Source of the DNA: Mnemiopsis leidyi | Taxonomy: Eukaryota > Ctenophora > Tentaculata > Lobata > Bolinopsidae | Assembly (NCBI GenBank): GCA_000226015.1 | Contig: JH152734.1 | Span: 110,207-135,397 of the forward strand | Direction of reading: 5' to 3' | DNA length: 25,191 nucleotides | Translations under genes and position numbers: made by a program | The notes under the pieces: generated by a model | The model's database searches: none | What the model was told of the DNA's origin: nothing | The model's input: only the letters and a program-made list of their open reading frames with translations | Part shown: positions 1 through 9,286 of the stretch, piece after piece | Layout of the letters: every line of letters starts with the position of its first letter | How positions within the stretch are numbered: position 1 is the stretch's first letter

Positions 1-238
1 GAGGGAGGGAGGTTAATCTAGGGAGTAGTACAAGAAACAGCTAGATCTCTGTGTATGAAGTTCTGAGGGAGGGAGGTTAATCTAGGGAGTAGTACAAGAA
101 ACAGCTAGATCTCTGTGTATGAAGTTCTGAGGGAGGGAGGTTAATCTAGGGAGTAGTACAAGAAACAGTTAGATCTCTGTGTATGAAGTTCTAAGGAAGG
201 GGGGGGGGGTTTATCTAGAGATAAGTACAAGGAAGAGC
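1..238. repeat. 64-bp minisatellite, about 3.7 copies
   Basis: Units begin at 1, 65, 129 and 193 with gagggagggaggttaatc. The first three are nearly identical. The fourth is degenerate, with a G run replacing part of the unit. The array may continue left of the window. Confidence 0.95.
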
Positions 239-941
239 TGTTTTTTAAACAAGGTGTCAGTGTGATCTGTCATGATAACTGCCGCAATGTTTCATAACAC
301 ATAATCCGGAGGTCACTTCCCCCTGGACACTTTTTTAGTTGTAAGAAAAAGGTCACCTCAATTGGAACACCATGTACTACGTTGGAACAATAAACATAAT
401 AACATAATACACCGGACTTAAAACTGTCTAAGTGTCAGAAATTTATTGGTCTGATTGATGTATATTCCACGTCAGTATACATAGAATATTGCTATTCAAG
501 ATGTACTGATGAATATAACTCCTAAACAGAGAGCACAGCAGCCAGTTGTATCGGATCTACGACTATAGGCCACACGTTTGTTTTTACTAGTTGCTAAGTT
601 TGAATACTAATATTGACTCATTGGGCAAGATTTTGGCAAAATGCAGTAATTATAAAGAAAGTTGCTAAGTTGAAAATTAATATTGGCTTATTTTGCACGA
701 TTTGGGCCCAATACAAAAAGCACATGAATACAAAAATTTCCCTGTTATATCTAATGAACTACGATTTACGCAAGTGGATTTCTGAATAGTAGATCTCAAC
801 CATCAGTTAACCTAACAAACACAATTAAACAAACAGAGTATTGTTGCAACAAAACACCTAGTACACAAAACATACATAAAATGTACACTCAACGTACATA
901 CATTGTACTAATAAAACAAAAAACAATACAAAACAACCAAC
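1..941. other. Intron of the kinase gene, with tandem repeat
   Basis: Intronic sequence downstream (in transcript direction) of the last kinase exon seen. Apart from the tandem repeat at its far end, I see no exon-like reading frame or mobile element in it. Confidence 0.7.
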
Positions 942-1097
942 CTCAGCCTCCAAGTAAGCCATGCCACTAGCACACTGCCCAGCCATGGTAATGAGAACAG
1001 TCATGTTACCGTCCCTGATCAGACTGTTACCTCGTTTGTGGAGGTAATCCTGGAGAGAGCCGTTAACCATCAGCTCCGTGATGATCCACACTGGCTC
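942..1097 (-). CDS. Kinase exon: hinge, alphaD and alphaE
   Basis: 156 bases, 52 codons, phase 0 on both sides, acceptor cattccaccag and donor gttggt. It begins [19 protein letters not shown] with a threonine gatekeeper and ends [10 protein letters not shown], directly before where the HRD catalytic loop is expected. The next exon is outside the window. Confidence 0.92.
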
Positions 1098-4000
1098 CTG
1101 GTGGAATGTGCGGAATGTTATATTGGTGAGTAAGTAATAGGTATCAACTCCAGCAAGCTTACTTACACGACACATATCATGGAACTTTAATTACACACCT
1201 AACTTTTCTTTCACACTAATAGTAAGTAAGGCTAGATGTGTATTTTTCTATGTAGTCTAGACACTTGGATCAATAACTAAATTACACACACGAGGTAACA
1301 CACACGATGTAACACGAGGTAACATAATGTAGAAGATCAATGTAGTTAAATGCTACTGAAGATTGTAATCTCGTCACTAACTAAAGCCATGGAAACGAAG
1401 TATGACGCTATGAAATAGTGTTACATGTTCGATGATGAAATAACCATCATGTGCTGCGTGCTTGTAAAGTCTGAGGTGTGTAACCGGGCAAGTAACATCA
1501 CAGTTTGATGTCAACTGAGAAAGTTTGACAAGCACATGTTCAGCAATAGTCAGGAAATTGGATACCAGAACGTCTAGTACTGAAGCTGTCTAAGTGCGAC
1601 TAAAGATGAACTAGCCATCATTATACTTCATATCCTTGGTAAAAGTACTGAAGTAGCAAAGTGCTCTTATTAAATGACATCTTATCCATGATACCGAATA
1701 TCAAGATTCAAGTATGTATGATCACATATCTTGGTAAACGATTAAATTTGATATTATTTCACCTGAAAAGTAGCTCTCTACTAAACGAGATATTCACACA
1801 AAACACTTTATAATATCTGGGAAGTAGTCAAATGAGATCACGGTTAAATAAACTGCCGTGACACACATGAAGCACTGTACGCAGTTCAGTCAGATGAACT
1901 GACGTCACCTAAGTACGTCACTTAACTACGTCGGATCCACGTTATAACAACCCCGTAATTTGACGATTAGCAGGTCTACAGAGCTAGGTGAGCGGGTTAA
2001 AACGTTTTTACCTCCATAAAAGGAAATAAAGGAAATTAGAACACTCCTTGAAACAGAAATGATATGTTTTACGGGCACGACTAAACTCTTAAACGTGAGA
2101 AGGCAATAACTTACGCTTTAGACCAATACCATGTAAACAAAATAGAGTGATACAGGAAAGTAAAATAGGGAATAATATAATATAGGAAATGAAATAGTCA
2201 TTTCGTGACACTGCTTGAACCAATCTTATAATCAATATGTTGCGAATAAACATCCTTTCGATCGCCACCACTAGAAAAGATCAAACTGATGAACTAATGT
2301 ACTAATGTACTAATGTACTGATACACTGATGTACTAATTGTACTAATGTTCTGATTTACTAATGTAATAATGTACTAAAACTAAATTCTGAAATAATATA
2401 AATTATAAACACCTCTCTAGAGCAGATAGCTTTGAGTTGCAGTACGTGAGGGTGCTTTAAACGTTTCATAACATTAGCCTCTTCCAGGAACTTATCAGCG
2501 TCCATAGTTCCCTCCTTCATGGTCTTCACAGCTACCTTGACTGCATTGTTCCACGTACCGGCCCACACCTGGAGAGTGGGTTGAAGGGTGGAGTACTAAT
2601 TGTACTTTTTTCTTTATACAGTTACTTAACTTCACATTACTTTATTACTTACATTATAATAGCCCTGCACTATTTCAATTTATCTGCTTAGTTGTTACAT
2701 TTTCAGTCTTATGCAGAGATGCACTGTGACCAATCACATTTTATTATTTATAAAATAAAAGATATCGACAAGATGAACATTAACACCCGTACTCAGCAGC
2801 TCACAGTCTACATTTCTAAAAGTCTAAAGAACCGGAAAGTCACGCACCTCTCCGAAACATCCCTGTCCGAGCCGCTCGTGCAGCTGTATCGTGCTCCTGT
2901 TTACTTCCCAAACATCGTGCGCCAAACCGTCAGTTTCAGGGGTCTCCTGGTGCTTGGGACACACGTATGTCAGCTTTATTGACAGTCCTGGAGAAACGAA
3001 TACTTTAATTTTATACATATTTCGGATTTCTTCCAAAATTCTAAGAATATTGTTCGAAATTACGTCCAATCTTCAACCACGTAACCCGATATCCAGATTT
3101 TCAGCCTTTAAGTTAAGACTAGACTGGTTGCTTTCTATTATTTCAACACAGTATATCTAGGAGACATGGACACTAGATCACAAGTTACAAGCTTTGATCT
3201 ACTTCAGCTTAGTTATGCCACCAATTCCAATCTTGTCGAACGTGTATTACAACTGGCAACTCGTAAATTTTAAGGTAATTTCTGATTAATTAATCGGGAA
3301 AGTTTAGTGGACACTGTGTGCAGATTCGGTGAAACGAGTAATCAGACCAATCAATAAAGTAAACCGAGGGACAGGTTGAGTTCCCCCTGAACGCCGATAA
3401 AGTTCTTCTGCAGTTTGATTTGACCTGATTTTGGTTTGTCAAATGTACGTCCAATAACTGAACCGAATTTACATATCTCAACGTACTCCACAAACACTTT
3501 CACCATGCCCAATAGAAAGTAGAAAGGTTGCCAGCACTCAGCAGTCCCTTATTTAGTTTGTTCGGAGTAGCGGTACTGATATCTTAAGTAGAGGAAATTT
3601 TCACGGTCTTCATTAGTTTATCAATCTCCGATTTCATGTCGTCTTCTTGAGCATGTAATGAAATCCAGTAAAACTCTTGTATGTAGACGTAGTAGAATAT
3701 TAGGTGATGACGATTGTACAGTTTGCAACAAACGATACGAATGCAAAGTAGCTTTACTGAAACTGATATCGGTATTTTCGTTAACATACACTTTTTTAAG
3801 GATTTAATGAAATAATTTTACAATCCTATTCATTATACTATGACATCGGTTTACACAGAAATATCTAGTTATACTTGTAAGTCAAATAATGAGATGTCTC
3901 ATTTGCATGTTCCATACAATATGCGTGCACAATTATAATGTAACACTCTAATATACTGTATGAAAAGTTTGCAATTCGACTCATCAGCGGAATATTTCTA

Positions 4001-6011
4001 TTACATCCGCGGTTTCCAAGACATGAAGTGTAAACTTTAATCAAAACAGCTTACTCGGGGCGTAATTCAATCTCGTTATTACGGCCAGATACGGAGTTCG
4101 CGTTGCTACAGAGAGAGGAATTTGAGTTATTGTTAGAAGGTAACCGCTCAAGATCTGTGACATCTCACATCTTCTTACACGAGTCACACTCATTTGAAAA
4201 CATGCCGTTACAGCGGTATCACAGCAAGATTACATGATGTTAACAATATGCTGTGATTTAATATTCGAAACTTTCGTACACTCACATTTTGTTAAAGATT
4301 TGATAAGCAGGACCATGCAATAATTTGTGTAGAGAACGAAGAGAAGTGTGGAACATTTAAAAGGCAGAATATTCAACGTTTTAACGTGGAAATACATATA
4401 TTACATATGTTTGGCTGTGAAGTATCGAACATGATGTTTTCCATGTACAACATTATCTGTAGAATTATGTAGAACAGATACAAGGTATGAATCTCAGTAA
4501 GACTAGAGTTGATAGATAATGAATGTAATTTGAAACGAAAGCCAAAGGCTGAAAAACACATAGTGAGACGAACCCTTGTTTTGTCGATAATAAGCTATCA
4601 GCTCATGAACGTTGGGGAACTCTATCTTATTGCTGATGAAGACTTCGCCCGTCTCCGACTTGGTTCTTATACAGAAATGTTTGATCATCGCCGATCCTTG
4701 CTCGTTGTTTTCACCCCTCACTGACAACGACAAGGTCCCTGGACGTGTCTCACTCTCTCGAACAAGGAAGGTGCCCGGCTGTGTCTGTCGCAGATACGCC
4801 TCGCTGTCGCTGCGCTTAATCAAACCGAAATACCAACTGAAAATAAAAGGTTTGAAGCTTACCCGGGTTTTTGGAGTAGTAGTCAACTAGTTGTTGTACG
4901 CTGTCAAAGTTGTAGTTCATTGAGATGAAGTATTGTCCTGTCTCGCGCCGTCGAATGTTGTAATGTTTGATGAGTTGTCGCGGGTCGCTTGATGTCATAT
5001 TGCGCAGAGACAAACTTAGAGTTCCAGGTCGTGTTTCACTCTCCCGAACCAGAAAGGTCCCTGGTTCGCTACTTCTGAGACTATCGTCAGCCTCTCGTCG
5101 TTTTATCAAGCCGAAATACCATCTTGGGTAGTCAGTGAGTCAGTCAAAAAGTCCAGAAGTGAAGTAGTACGTGTAAAGTCTTTTATGAACAAATAATTTC
5201 ATTTTTCATGAGAATTGATCTTTATGGAAAATCCACAAAATTGTAGAAACAATTGAAACACAATGTCTGTAAGAAACTGTCTGGAGGTCACTCACGCTTT
5301 AGCCTCAAGGGAGTGAACAGAAGCTACATAGTTGGACGGAATATAGCCTTCCTCTCTGGTTCGGGTATTTCTAGCCTTCCACCAGTCGGTATTACTTTTG
5401 TCAAGTACGACTAAAATGTCATCCTGTGGAGTTAGCCAGATCATACGGCATGTATGATGAGTATATATGTTGTGTATCTACTAAATCTCCAATGCCTCAA
5501 TGAAAAATAACAGGCAGTTAGTAGTTTCGGTGGTTAAAAGTACCTTCTCAAAACTGATGTCGGAGTTTGTTCGTTTCTCGTAGGCGTAAAGAGCTATAAC
5601 CGAGGTGTCCTCTTGTCCTAAAACCAGCATTTGTATCAGCAAAGATTATATCATAAACAAAAGTAAAGAAGGGTATTTTTGAGGAGGACCACGTCACAAA
5701 TTTCTATTTTCATGTGACAGCGATTGACCAATGAGAAGTTAAGTACGGCCAATCAATATAAAGTTATGCTATCATGTGTTATAAACGATTTGTGATCCCT
5801 TCCCAAAAAACACAATATGAGCCATTAATCTGTGAGTGTTTAATTTGACAGCTAGTTAATTTTAAATTGATTTGTAGAGTTAGAGATGATAAACAATTAA
5901 CAAACCTTGAGGTTGAGGGGGTGGGGGTGCAGGCGGTCTCACTGATAGACCATTAGACCCACCCTCTATAGCACTGTTTTTCCCTGCTGGTTTGCTTTCA
6001 AAACATCCCAT
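942..6011 (-). CDS. Src-family non-receptor tyrosine kinase, 5' part, with alternative SH2 exons
   Basis: Membrane-anchored signalling tyrosine kinase of the Src family. Exons inferred in transcript order: 6011-5906 (start, unique region), 5617-5544 and 5423-5296 (SH3), then either 5122-4863 (SH2-A) or 4836-4574 (SH2-B), 2987-2848 (SH2-kinase linker and glycine loop), 2568-2413 (beta3 to beta5) and 1097-942 (hinge to alphaE). Frames join without a stop in every junction: phases 1, 0, 2, 1, 0, 0, 0. Visible landmarks are MGCFESK, the SH3 motifs ALYAYE and WW...[14 protein letters not shown] in each SH2, [12 protein letters not shown] with the catalytic lysine, the alphaC glutamate in LEEANVMK and a threonine gatekeeper in WIITE. 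The HRD loop, DFG motif, activation tyrosine and inhibitory C-terminal tyrosine are outside the window. Family assignment is firm; which of Src, Fyn or Yes it is closest to cannot be decided here. Confidence 0.95.
1098..2412. other. Intron of the kinase gene
   Basis: About 1.3 kb between the N-lobe and hinge exons. I see no further exon or recognisable element other than the short tandem repeat near its upstream end. Confidence 0.7.
2286..2382. repeat. Degenerate short tandem repeat (actaatgt type)
   Basis: About nine imperfect copies of a 9-10 bp unit, gtactaatgt, inside the intron just after the N-lobe exon. Low-complexity sequence with no apparent function. Confidence 0.8.
2413..2568 (-). 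CDS. Kinase exon: N-lobe with catalytic lysine
   Basis: 156 bases, 52 codons, phase 0 on both sides, acceptor actctccag and donor gtgttt. It begins [20 protein letters not shown] with the ATP-binding lysine, continues with the alphaC helix [12 protein letters not shown] containing the salt-bridge glutamate, and ends [10 protein letters not shown]. Confidence 0.93.
2848..2987 (-). CDS. Kinase exon: SH2-kinase linker and glycine-rich loop
   Basis: 140 bases, phase 1 in and phase 0 out, acceptor gtttctccag and donor gtgcgt. It encodes [20 protein letters not shown], then [20 protein letters not shown] and QGCFGE. The linker and the W-E pair before the kinase are typical of Src. The incoming phase matches both SH2 exons. 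Confidence 0.92.
2988..4573. other. Intron between SH2-B and kinase exons
   Basis: About 1.6 kb of AT-rich intron. Short open frames here show no SH2, kinase or other recognisable content, and I see no third SH2 copy. Confidence 0.7.
4574..4836 (-). CDS. Alternative SH2 exon B
   Basis: 263 bases encoding a second whole SH2 domain with the same phases as exon A (2 in, 1 out). The acceptor is ccttttattttcag and the donor a weaker gttcgt. It starts T-TGG, giving [15 protein letters not shown], carries [16 protein letters not shown], then [19 protein letters not shown], and ends IAYYRQNKG. The arginine and histidine of the phosphotyrosine pocket are kept. The residues after the histidine are Phe-Cys in place of Tyr-Asn, and the stretch corresponding to the specificity loop differs (SNKIEFPNV against SMNYNFDSV). 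The frame is fully open, with no sign of decay. Confidence 0.9.
4837..4862 (-). promoter_or_regulatory. 26-nt spacer carrying both donor of SH2-A and acceptor of SH2-B
   Basis: On the minus strand the spacer starts gtaagc, the donor of exon A, and ends ccttttattttcag, the pyrimidine tract and acceptor of exon B. It is too short for normal spliceosome assembly, so the branch point for exon B has to lie in the few bases left or inside exon A. Reading through it from exon A gives a stop soon after entering exon B. This arrangement is expected to enforce use of one SH2 exon or the other. Confidence 0.8.
4863..5122 (-). CDS. Alternative SH2 exon A
   Basis: 260 bases encoding one whole SH2 domain, phase 2 in and phase 1 out. 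The acceptor is ctacccaag and the donor gtaagc. It starts [14 protein letters not shown], carries [16 protein letters not shown] with the phosphotyrosine-binding arginine, then [13 protein letters not shown] with the betaD histidine and tyrosine as in Src, and ends VDYYSKNPG. The next exon continues [12 protein letters not shown], matching the Src order. By hand alignment it is roughly 55% identical to exon B, with the best match over [16 protein letters not shown]. Confidence 0.93.
5296..5423 (-). CDS. Kinase exon 3: second half of SH3 and linker
   Basis: 128 bases, phase 0 in and phase 2 out, acceptor ctccacag and a strong donor gtgagt. It encodes [19 protein letters not shown] and then [18 protein letters not shown]. 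The WW pair and the YIPSNYV motif that form the ligand groove are intact. The final two bases are GC. Both SH2 exons supply a third base that keeps alanine (GCA or GCT) followed by the SH2 tryptophan. Confidence 0.93.
5544..5617 (-). CDS. Kinase exon 2: first half of SH3
   Basis: 74 bases, phase 1 in and phase 0 out, acceptor ctggttttag and donor gtactt. It encodes [19 protein letters not shown] and ISFEK. The ALYAYE strand and RT-loop acidic residues (E, D) that contact proline-rich ligands are present. The break falls at the same place as in other Src genes, after the diverging turn begins. Confidence 0.92.
5906..6011 (-). CDS. Kinase exon 1: myristoylation signal and unique region
   Basis: Encodes 35 codons plus one base (phase 1 out, donor gtttgt). 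It begins [11 protein letters not shown]. Gly2 with Ser6 and Lys7 is the N-myristoylation pattern of Src kinases, and Cys3 is a palmitoylation site as in Fyn and Yes. It ends in a proline run ([10 protein letters not shown]) just before the SH3 domain. An in-frame ATG lies upstream at 6065, but a start there would bury the glycine, so 6011 is preferred. A short acceptor-like tract upstream (ttcacccatag) may mark a 5'UTR intron. Confidence 0.88.
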
Positions 6012-6675
6012 GCCAGCCCTCTTGTTAGCACTTCTTGACACCAAACATGCTATGGGTGAAATCATATTAAAAGTCGAGAGGTCAAATAGATGGCAGGCAA
6101 TTAACTAAAGTGCACTTCTTAATGTTCAAACCTGAAGCTAAAGAAGAAAAAACTAAGAACATCCTTTAAATAGTCTCTGGATTGTCAAACCCCCATAAAT
6201 CAAGCAATGTAAGCAATGTAAGCAATAAAAGCTATTTGGCAATATATACTTTATAACAGTATGGACTAGAAGACTCAAAGTTACTAGAAGACTCAAAGTT
6301 ACAAAATGAACAAATAACATAACAATTGATTATTCCTCATACAGAAACAAGATAAAATATCAAATCAAACTCATACAAACAAATTATAAATTGCTATAAA
6401 ATGAATTGATCTGATTGAACCTTAAAGGGGGGGGGGGGGGTTGTAAAAAGGTTGACCTTGTGAGGGTCACCGTGAGAGTTAGATAAAAACTACCAACAAA
6501 CCTAAAAAACCATATTTTTACGTCTCCCTGCATGCCCTACATGGTCTTAGTAAACAGTCTGCATCGATTAAAAGGGAATCGCTGAAAACATATTTAAAAA
6601 CTGTAAAATTACAACTTTGGTTACAGAGTATATATATATATAAGTGCATTCGTCAGAGGTCAATAATCTGTTCAT
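6012..6675. other. 5' flank of the kinase gene
   Basis: AT-rich non-coding sequence upstream of the kinase start. It holds an 18-bp tandem duplication (ctagaagactcaaagtta, near 6267-6302), a run of 14 G at 6427-6440 and a short TA run near 6630. A 5'UTR exon and the promoter may lie here, but I cannot identify them. Confidence 0.5.
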
Positions 6676-7560
6676 GGTAAATTTGAGAATTGCGATTTGC
6701 TACAGGAGCATCTCTACAAGATTCTCGACTGGTCACTAAGAAACAATATGAAGCATCAAGAGCAAAACTTTGAGCTGCTCAACCATCTTCATGCTAAGAA
6801 CAGTGCTTTATAGGAGCTACCTTTCCACGATGGAACTATAAGCTACCAGCTGTCTAGTGAAGTTGCTCTTTGCCCTATTGATAAGGTCAGAGATTTTGGG
6901 GTGATGGTATCAAGTGGTCTCACCTGGTCAGGACAAATTGGTTTCAACGCTAGAAGTAAGTAAGTTATCTTGGGTTTTCAGTGTATTCAGAACCTGTGAC
7001 AGAGCGGTCTTGTTCACACTTCACGCTATACAAGTCGCTAGTAAGAAGCTTACTAGCGTATTGCTGTCCCCTTTGAATTCCTGACAAAGTTAATGAGATC
7101 CAGCTGATAGATGGGGTTCACAGACTTTCACCAGTCGAGTTAGTGGGTTGGATGAGCTTTACTACTGGGGAAGGATCTCCAAATTGAAACTAATGTCACT
7201 ACAGTGCAGACGGGAGAGGTATATCATTCTGATGATATGGAAAATACGCCACAATGTAGTACCGAACAGCTGTGCCATCCAGTTTAAGATGACTTCTAGA
7301 CACAGTGCAGTAGCAGTCATACCCCCACTCTCTAGGCCAAGCTCCATACACAACCAGTCACTGTACAATAGATCATTTACAGAGATGGGGCCTAAGCTTG
7401 TCTGTCATTCTAGCTCCAATACCCGACCAGCCCCTGGTCGCCTGATAAAGTTGCATTTGGTCAAACTCATTGGTGAACTATTCATCAGCACGGTGGTCAG
7501 ATATCTGATGACCCTTCGGAGTTCCAACTCTGCAGATAAACTCTACGAAGTAACGAAGTA
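6676..7560 (+). mobile_element. Decayed non-LTR retrotransposon, reverse transcriptase C-terminal part
   Basis: Three reading-frame blocks in order match the C-terminal region of CR1/Jockey-type reverse transcriptases. The first is LLQEHLYKILDWSLRNNMK followed by FELLNHL. The second is VRDFGVMVSSGLTWS, then LYKSLVRSLLAYCCPL and NEIQLIDG. The third is LDELYYWGRISKLKLMSLQC with RRERYIILMIWKI and VPNSCAIQFKMTSRHSAVAV. Stops and frame changes separate them, so it is dead. The open frame 7148-7561 belongs to this element and is not a host gene. Confidence 0.88.
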
Positions 7561-7705
7561 AGTAACTTGTCAGAAAATATTTCTTTGGCTTTAGCAAAGA
7601 CCCGAAATTCTATGATTTTTCATAGATTTAACAGAACTTAAAAATTCTGTTAAAACTGCAGTACATGTAGATTGATAAGAAAACAATTTATACCGAAACA
7701 AATTT

Positions 7706-9286
7706 TTACTTTTTGCTCTTTATAACCCTTCTGAGAGATTTCTTCCCTGTATCTGCAATCTTTGTCAATTTTGCCTTCTTGTTAATGGTTTCGTTAGAAC
7801 TATGATCTTGGTCATGAGTCAAAAAATTGACATAAATCACTGGAAAAGATTTATGAATCCGTTCAAAAAAATAAATGCCCATTTTCTCAAGGTCGCAATT
7901 GCCTTCAGAATCACCAAATAAATCTGCTAATTCTGGATGTATTGCAATAGCACTGGTCCAATGTTCAGAAATGTTTCTGATAGACCTCATCAGACCATTA
8001 AATAAACTCGATTTCCATTTATCAGGAATGCCCTTTTTAAAAGTATTAAGAGAATAAAGATTTAGATAACACCAAACATCAGTAATACATTTTTGAAAGT
8101 CCTGTCCAAAACGAAATTCTTTCCACAATGCATCAAGGCTAGATATAAGGGAACAAGGAGGCATATCCGGTAGAGAGCTGGTGCAATCCTTTAAGTTGTT
8201 GAAATGCTTGCAGACATACTTGATTCTTTTTGAGTAATCCCAAAAAAATGGATGCATCAAAGCCTCTTCAGCACTAAGGCGCACATTTGGGTCAGAATGG
8301 ACACATACATCGACAAGAATGTCAGCTAAAATTGTGTCTCCATAAGACAGGTGTTTTTCTGGCGAAAAATTGTTTTCAGTGATATTTTCATAAAGATAAA
8401 CAACTCTTACCCCGTTTCTTATATTCTGATTTCTTGAATCATCAGATCCAAATGGATGAACTTGATCAGCAGCTCTCTTGAATGACATAACAAAGTGGAC
8501 TATGCATCCATAGGCAAATATGTCCACTGCTGTAGGAGGAAGAATTGTTTTCTTTTTCAACAAAATTTCTCTGCTCATCCATCCTTGACTTCCAATTAAG
8601 CTTTTGGAGGGGTTAAATTCTTTACACTGGCTGTCTAATTCTCTACTTAGACCGAAATCGGAGATGACTGCTTTCAAAAGACGAGGGTCTCTGCCATCTG
8701 CTGTAACAAGAATATTTTGCGGCTTGAGGTCTCTGTGGATTATGTTTTTAGAGTGTATATAATGCAATCCTCGAGCAACACCCAAAAGTAAAGTTTTTTT
8801 TGTAGGTCTCAGGTGAATTTTGTATTCTTTAGGAAATCTTTGGCCAAAAACGTCTTTTTTAACATCCAACACATTTATAAGAGATCCTAAGCATAATTGA
8901 AGAGCAATAAGGACAAACACTCCAGTATCCTCTGCATCAATGTACTGGATAACATTTTCGTGATTAAGCAATTGTAATGCTGCTACCTCTCTAAGGATTT
9001 CTTTTGTGATATCACTTCCTGGGATCTTTAGAATTCGTTTTATTGCAACTGTGTTCACCTTACCAGTAACCTTCCAAGTATATTTACCTCGAAACACGTA
9101 TGTGCCACCACTTCCTGAACCAAGTAGATCGTCTCTAGAATTGGGATCATAAGCAATTGCAGATGACATGTACCTAAAAATGGAAATTTGAAGCCTCATA
9201 ATTAAGATGGTGGCAACCACCCAAGAAATCACACTTAACCGAAAATTTTTGAACTTCAGACCATTCTCATTCGATTTCTTGTCCAA
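7706..9286 (-). CDS. IRE1/RNase L-type protein kinase with KEN endoribonuclease domain
   Basis: Uninterrupted frame of 526 codons. Numbering from its first Met, the kinase spans about 50-350: glycine loop GSGSGG 56-61, Lys83, Glu100, HRDLKPQN 184-191, DFG 210-212 and HPFFW 345-349. All catalytic residues of an active kinase are present, unlike the RNase L pseudokinase. The KEN ribonuclease spans about 351-490: RN..EH at 437-442 holds the Arg-Asn and His of the IRE1 active site, while Trp424 sits where IRE1 has its catalytic Tyr. A lysine-rich tail follows. There is no luminal sensor, and residues 17-30 are hydrophobic. The true coding start may instead be Met40 (9169), because tttttag ends four bases upstream and the kinase homology begins just after it. 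In IRE1 the KEN domain cuts XBP1 mRNA; the substrate here is unknown. It may be one exon of a longer gene or an intronless copy. Confidence 0.9.
   Translation of the reverse strand: MDKKSNENGLKFKNFRLSVISWVVATILIMRLQISIFRYMSSAIAYDPNSRDDLLGSGSGGTYVFRGKYTWKVTGKVNTVAIKRILKIPGSDITKEILREVAALQLLNHENVIQYIDAEDTGVFVLIALQLCLGSLINVLDVKKDVFGQRFPKEYKIHLRPTKKTLLLGVARGLHYIHSKNIIHRDLKPQNILVTADGRDPRLLKAVISDFGLSRELDSQCKEFNPSKSLIGSQGWMSREILLKKKTILPPTAVDIFAYGCIVHFVMSFKRAADQVHPFGSDDSRNQNIRNGVRVVYLYENITENNFSPEKHLSYGDTILADILVDVCVHSDPNVRLSAEEALMHPFFWDYSKRIKYVCKHFNNLKDCTSSLPDMPPCSLISSLDALWKEFRFGQDFQKCITDVWCYLNLYSLNTFKKGIPDKWKSSLFNGLMRSIRNISEHWTSAIAIHPELADLFGDSEGNCDLEKMGIYFFERIHKSFPVIYVNFLTHDQDHSSNETINKKAKLTKIADTGKKSLRRVIKSKK

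Noticed and set aside
1-192. CRISPR-like array
   Set aside because: Units are contiguous 64-bp tandem repeats without unique spacers, in an animal intron.
2988-4573. A third SH2 exon or other coding exon in the large intron
   Set aside because: No WYFG, FLVRES or other conserved motif in any frame; short open frames look random.
4509-4890. Plus-strand open frames opposite the SH2 exons
   Set aside because: They are antisense to clearly conserved SH2 coding sequence and show no family resemblance.
4574-5122. A Src-like kinase with two SH2 domains in tandem in one protein
   Set aside because: Joining exon A to exon B shifts the frame, the 26-nt gap is too short to splice, and reading through the gap gives a stop. 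Alternative use fits better.
7148-7561. Plus-strand open frame of 137 codons as a host gene
   Set aside because: It reads as the C-terminal part of a non-LTR reverse transcriptase and is continuous with decayed blocks upstream.
9169-9286. A transmembrane segment at residues 17-30 of the IRE1-like frame
   Set aside because: It is hydrophobic, but it lies upstream of a likely splice acceptor and far closer to the kinase than the IRE1 membrane helix, so it may be translated intron. Left undecided in the gene entry and not annotated as a feature.
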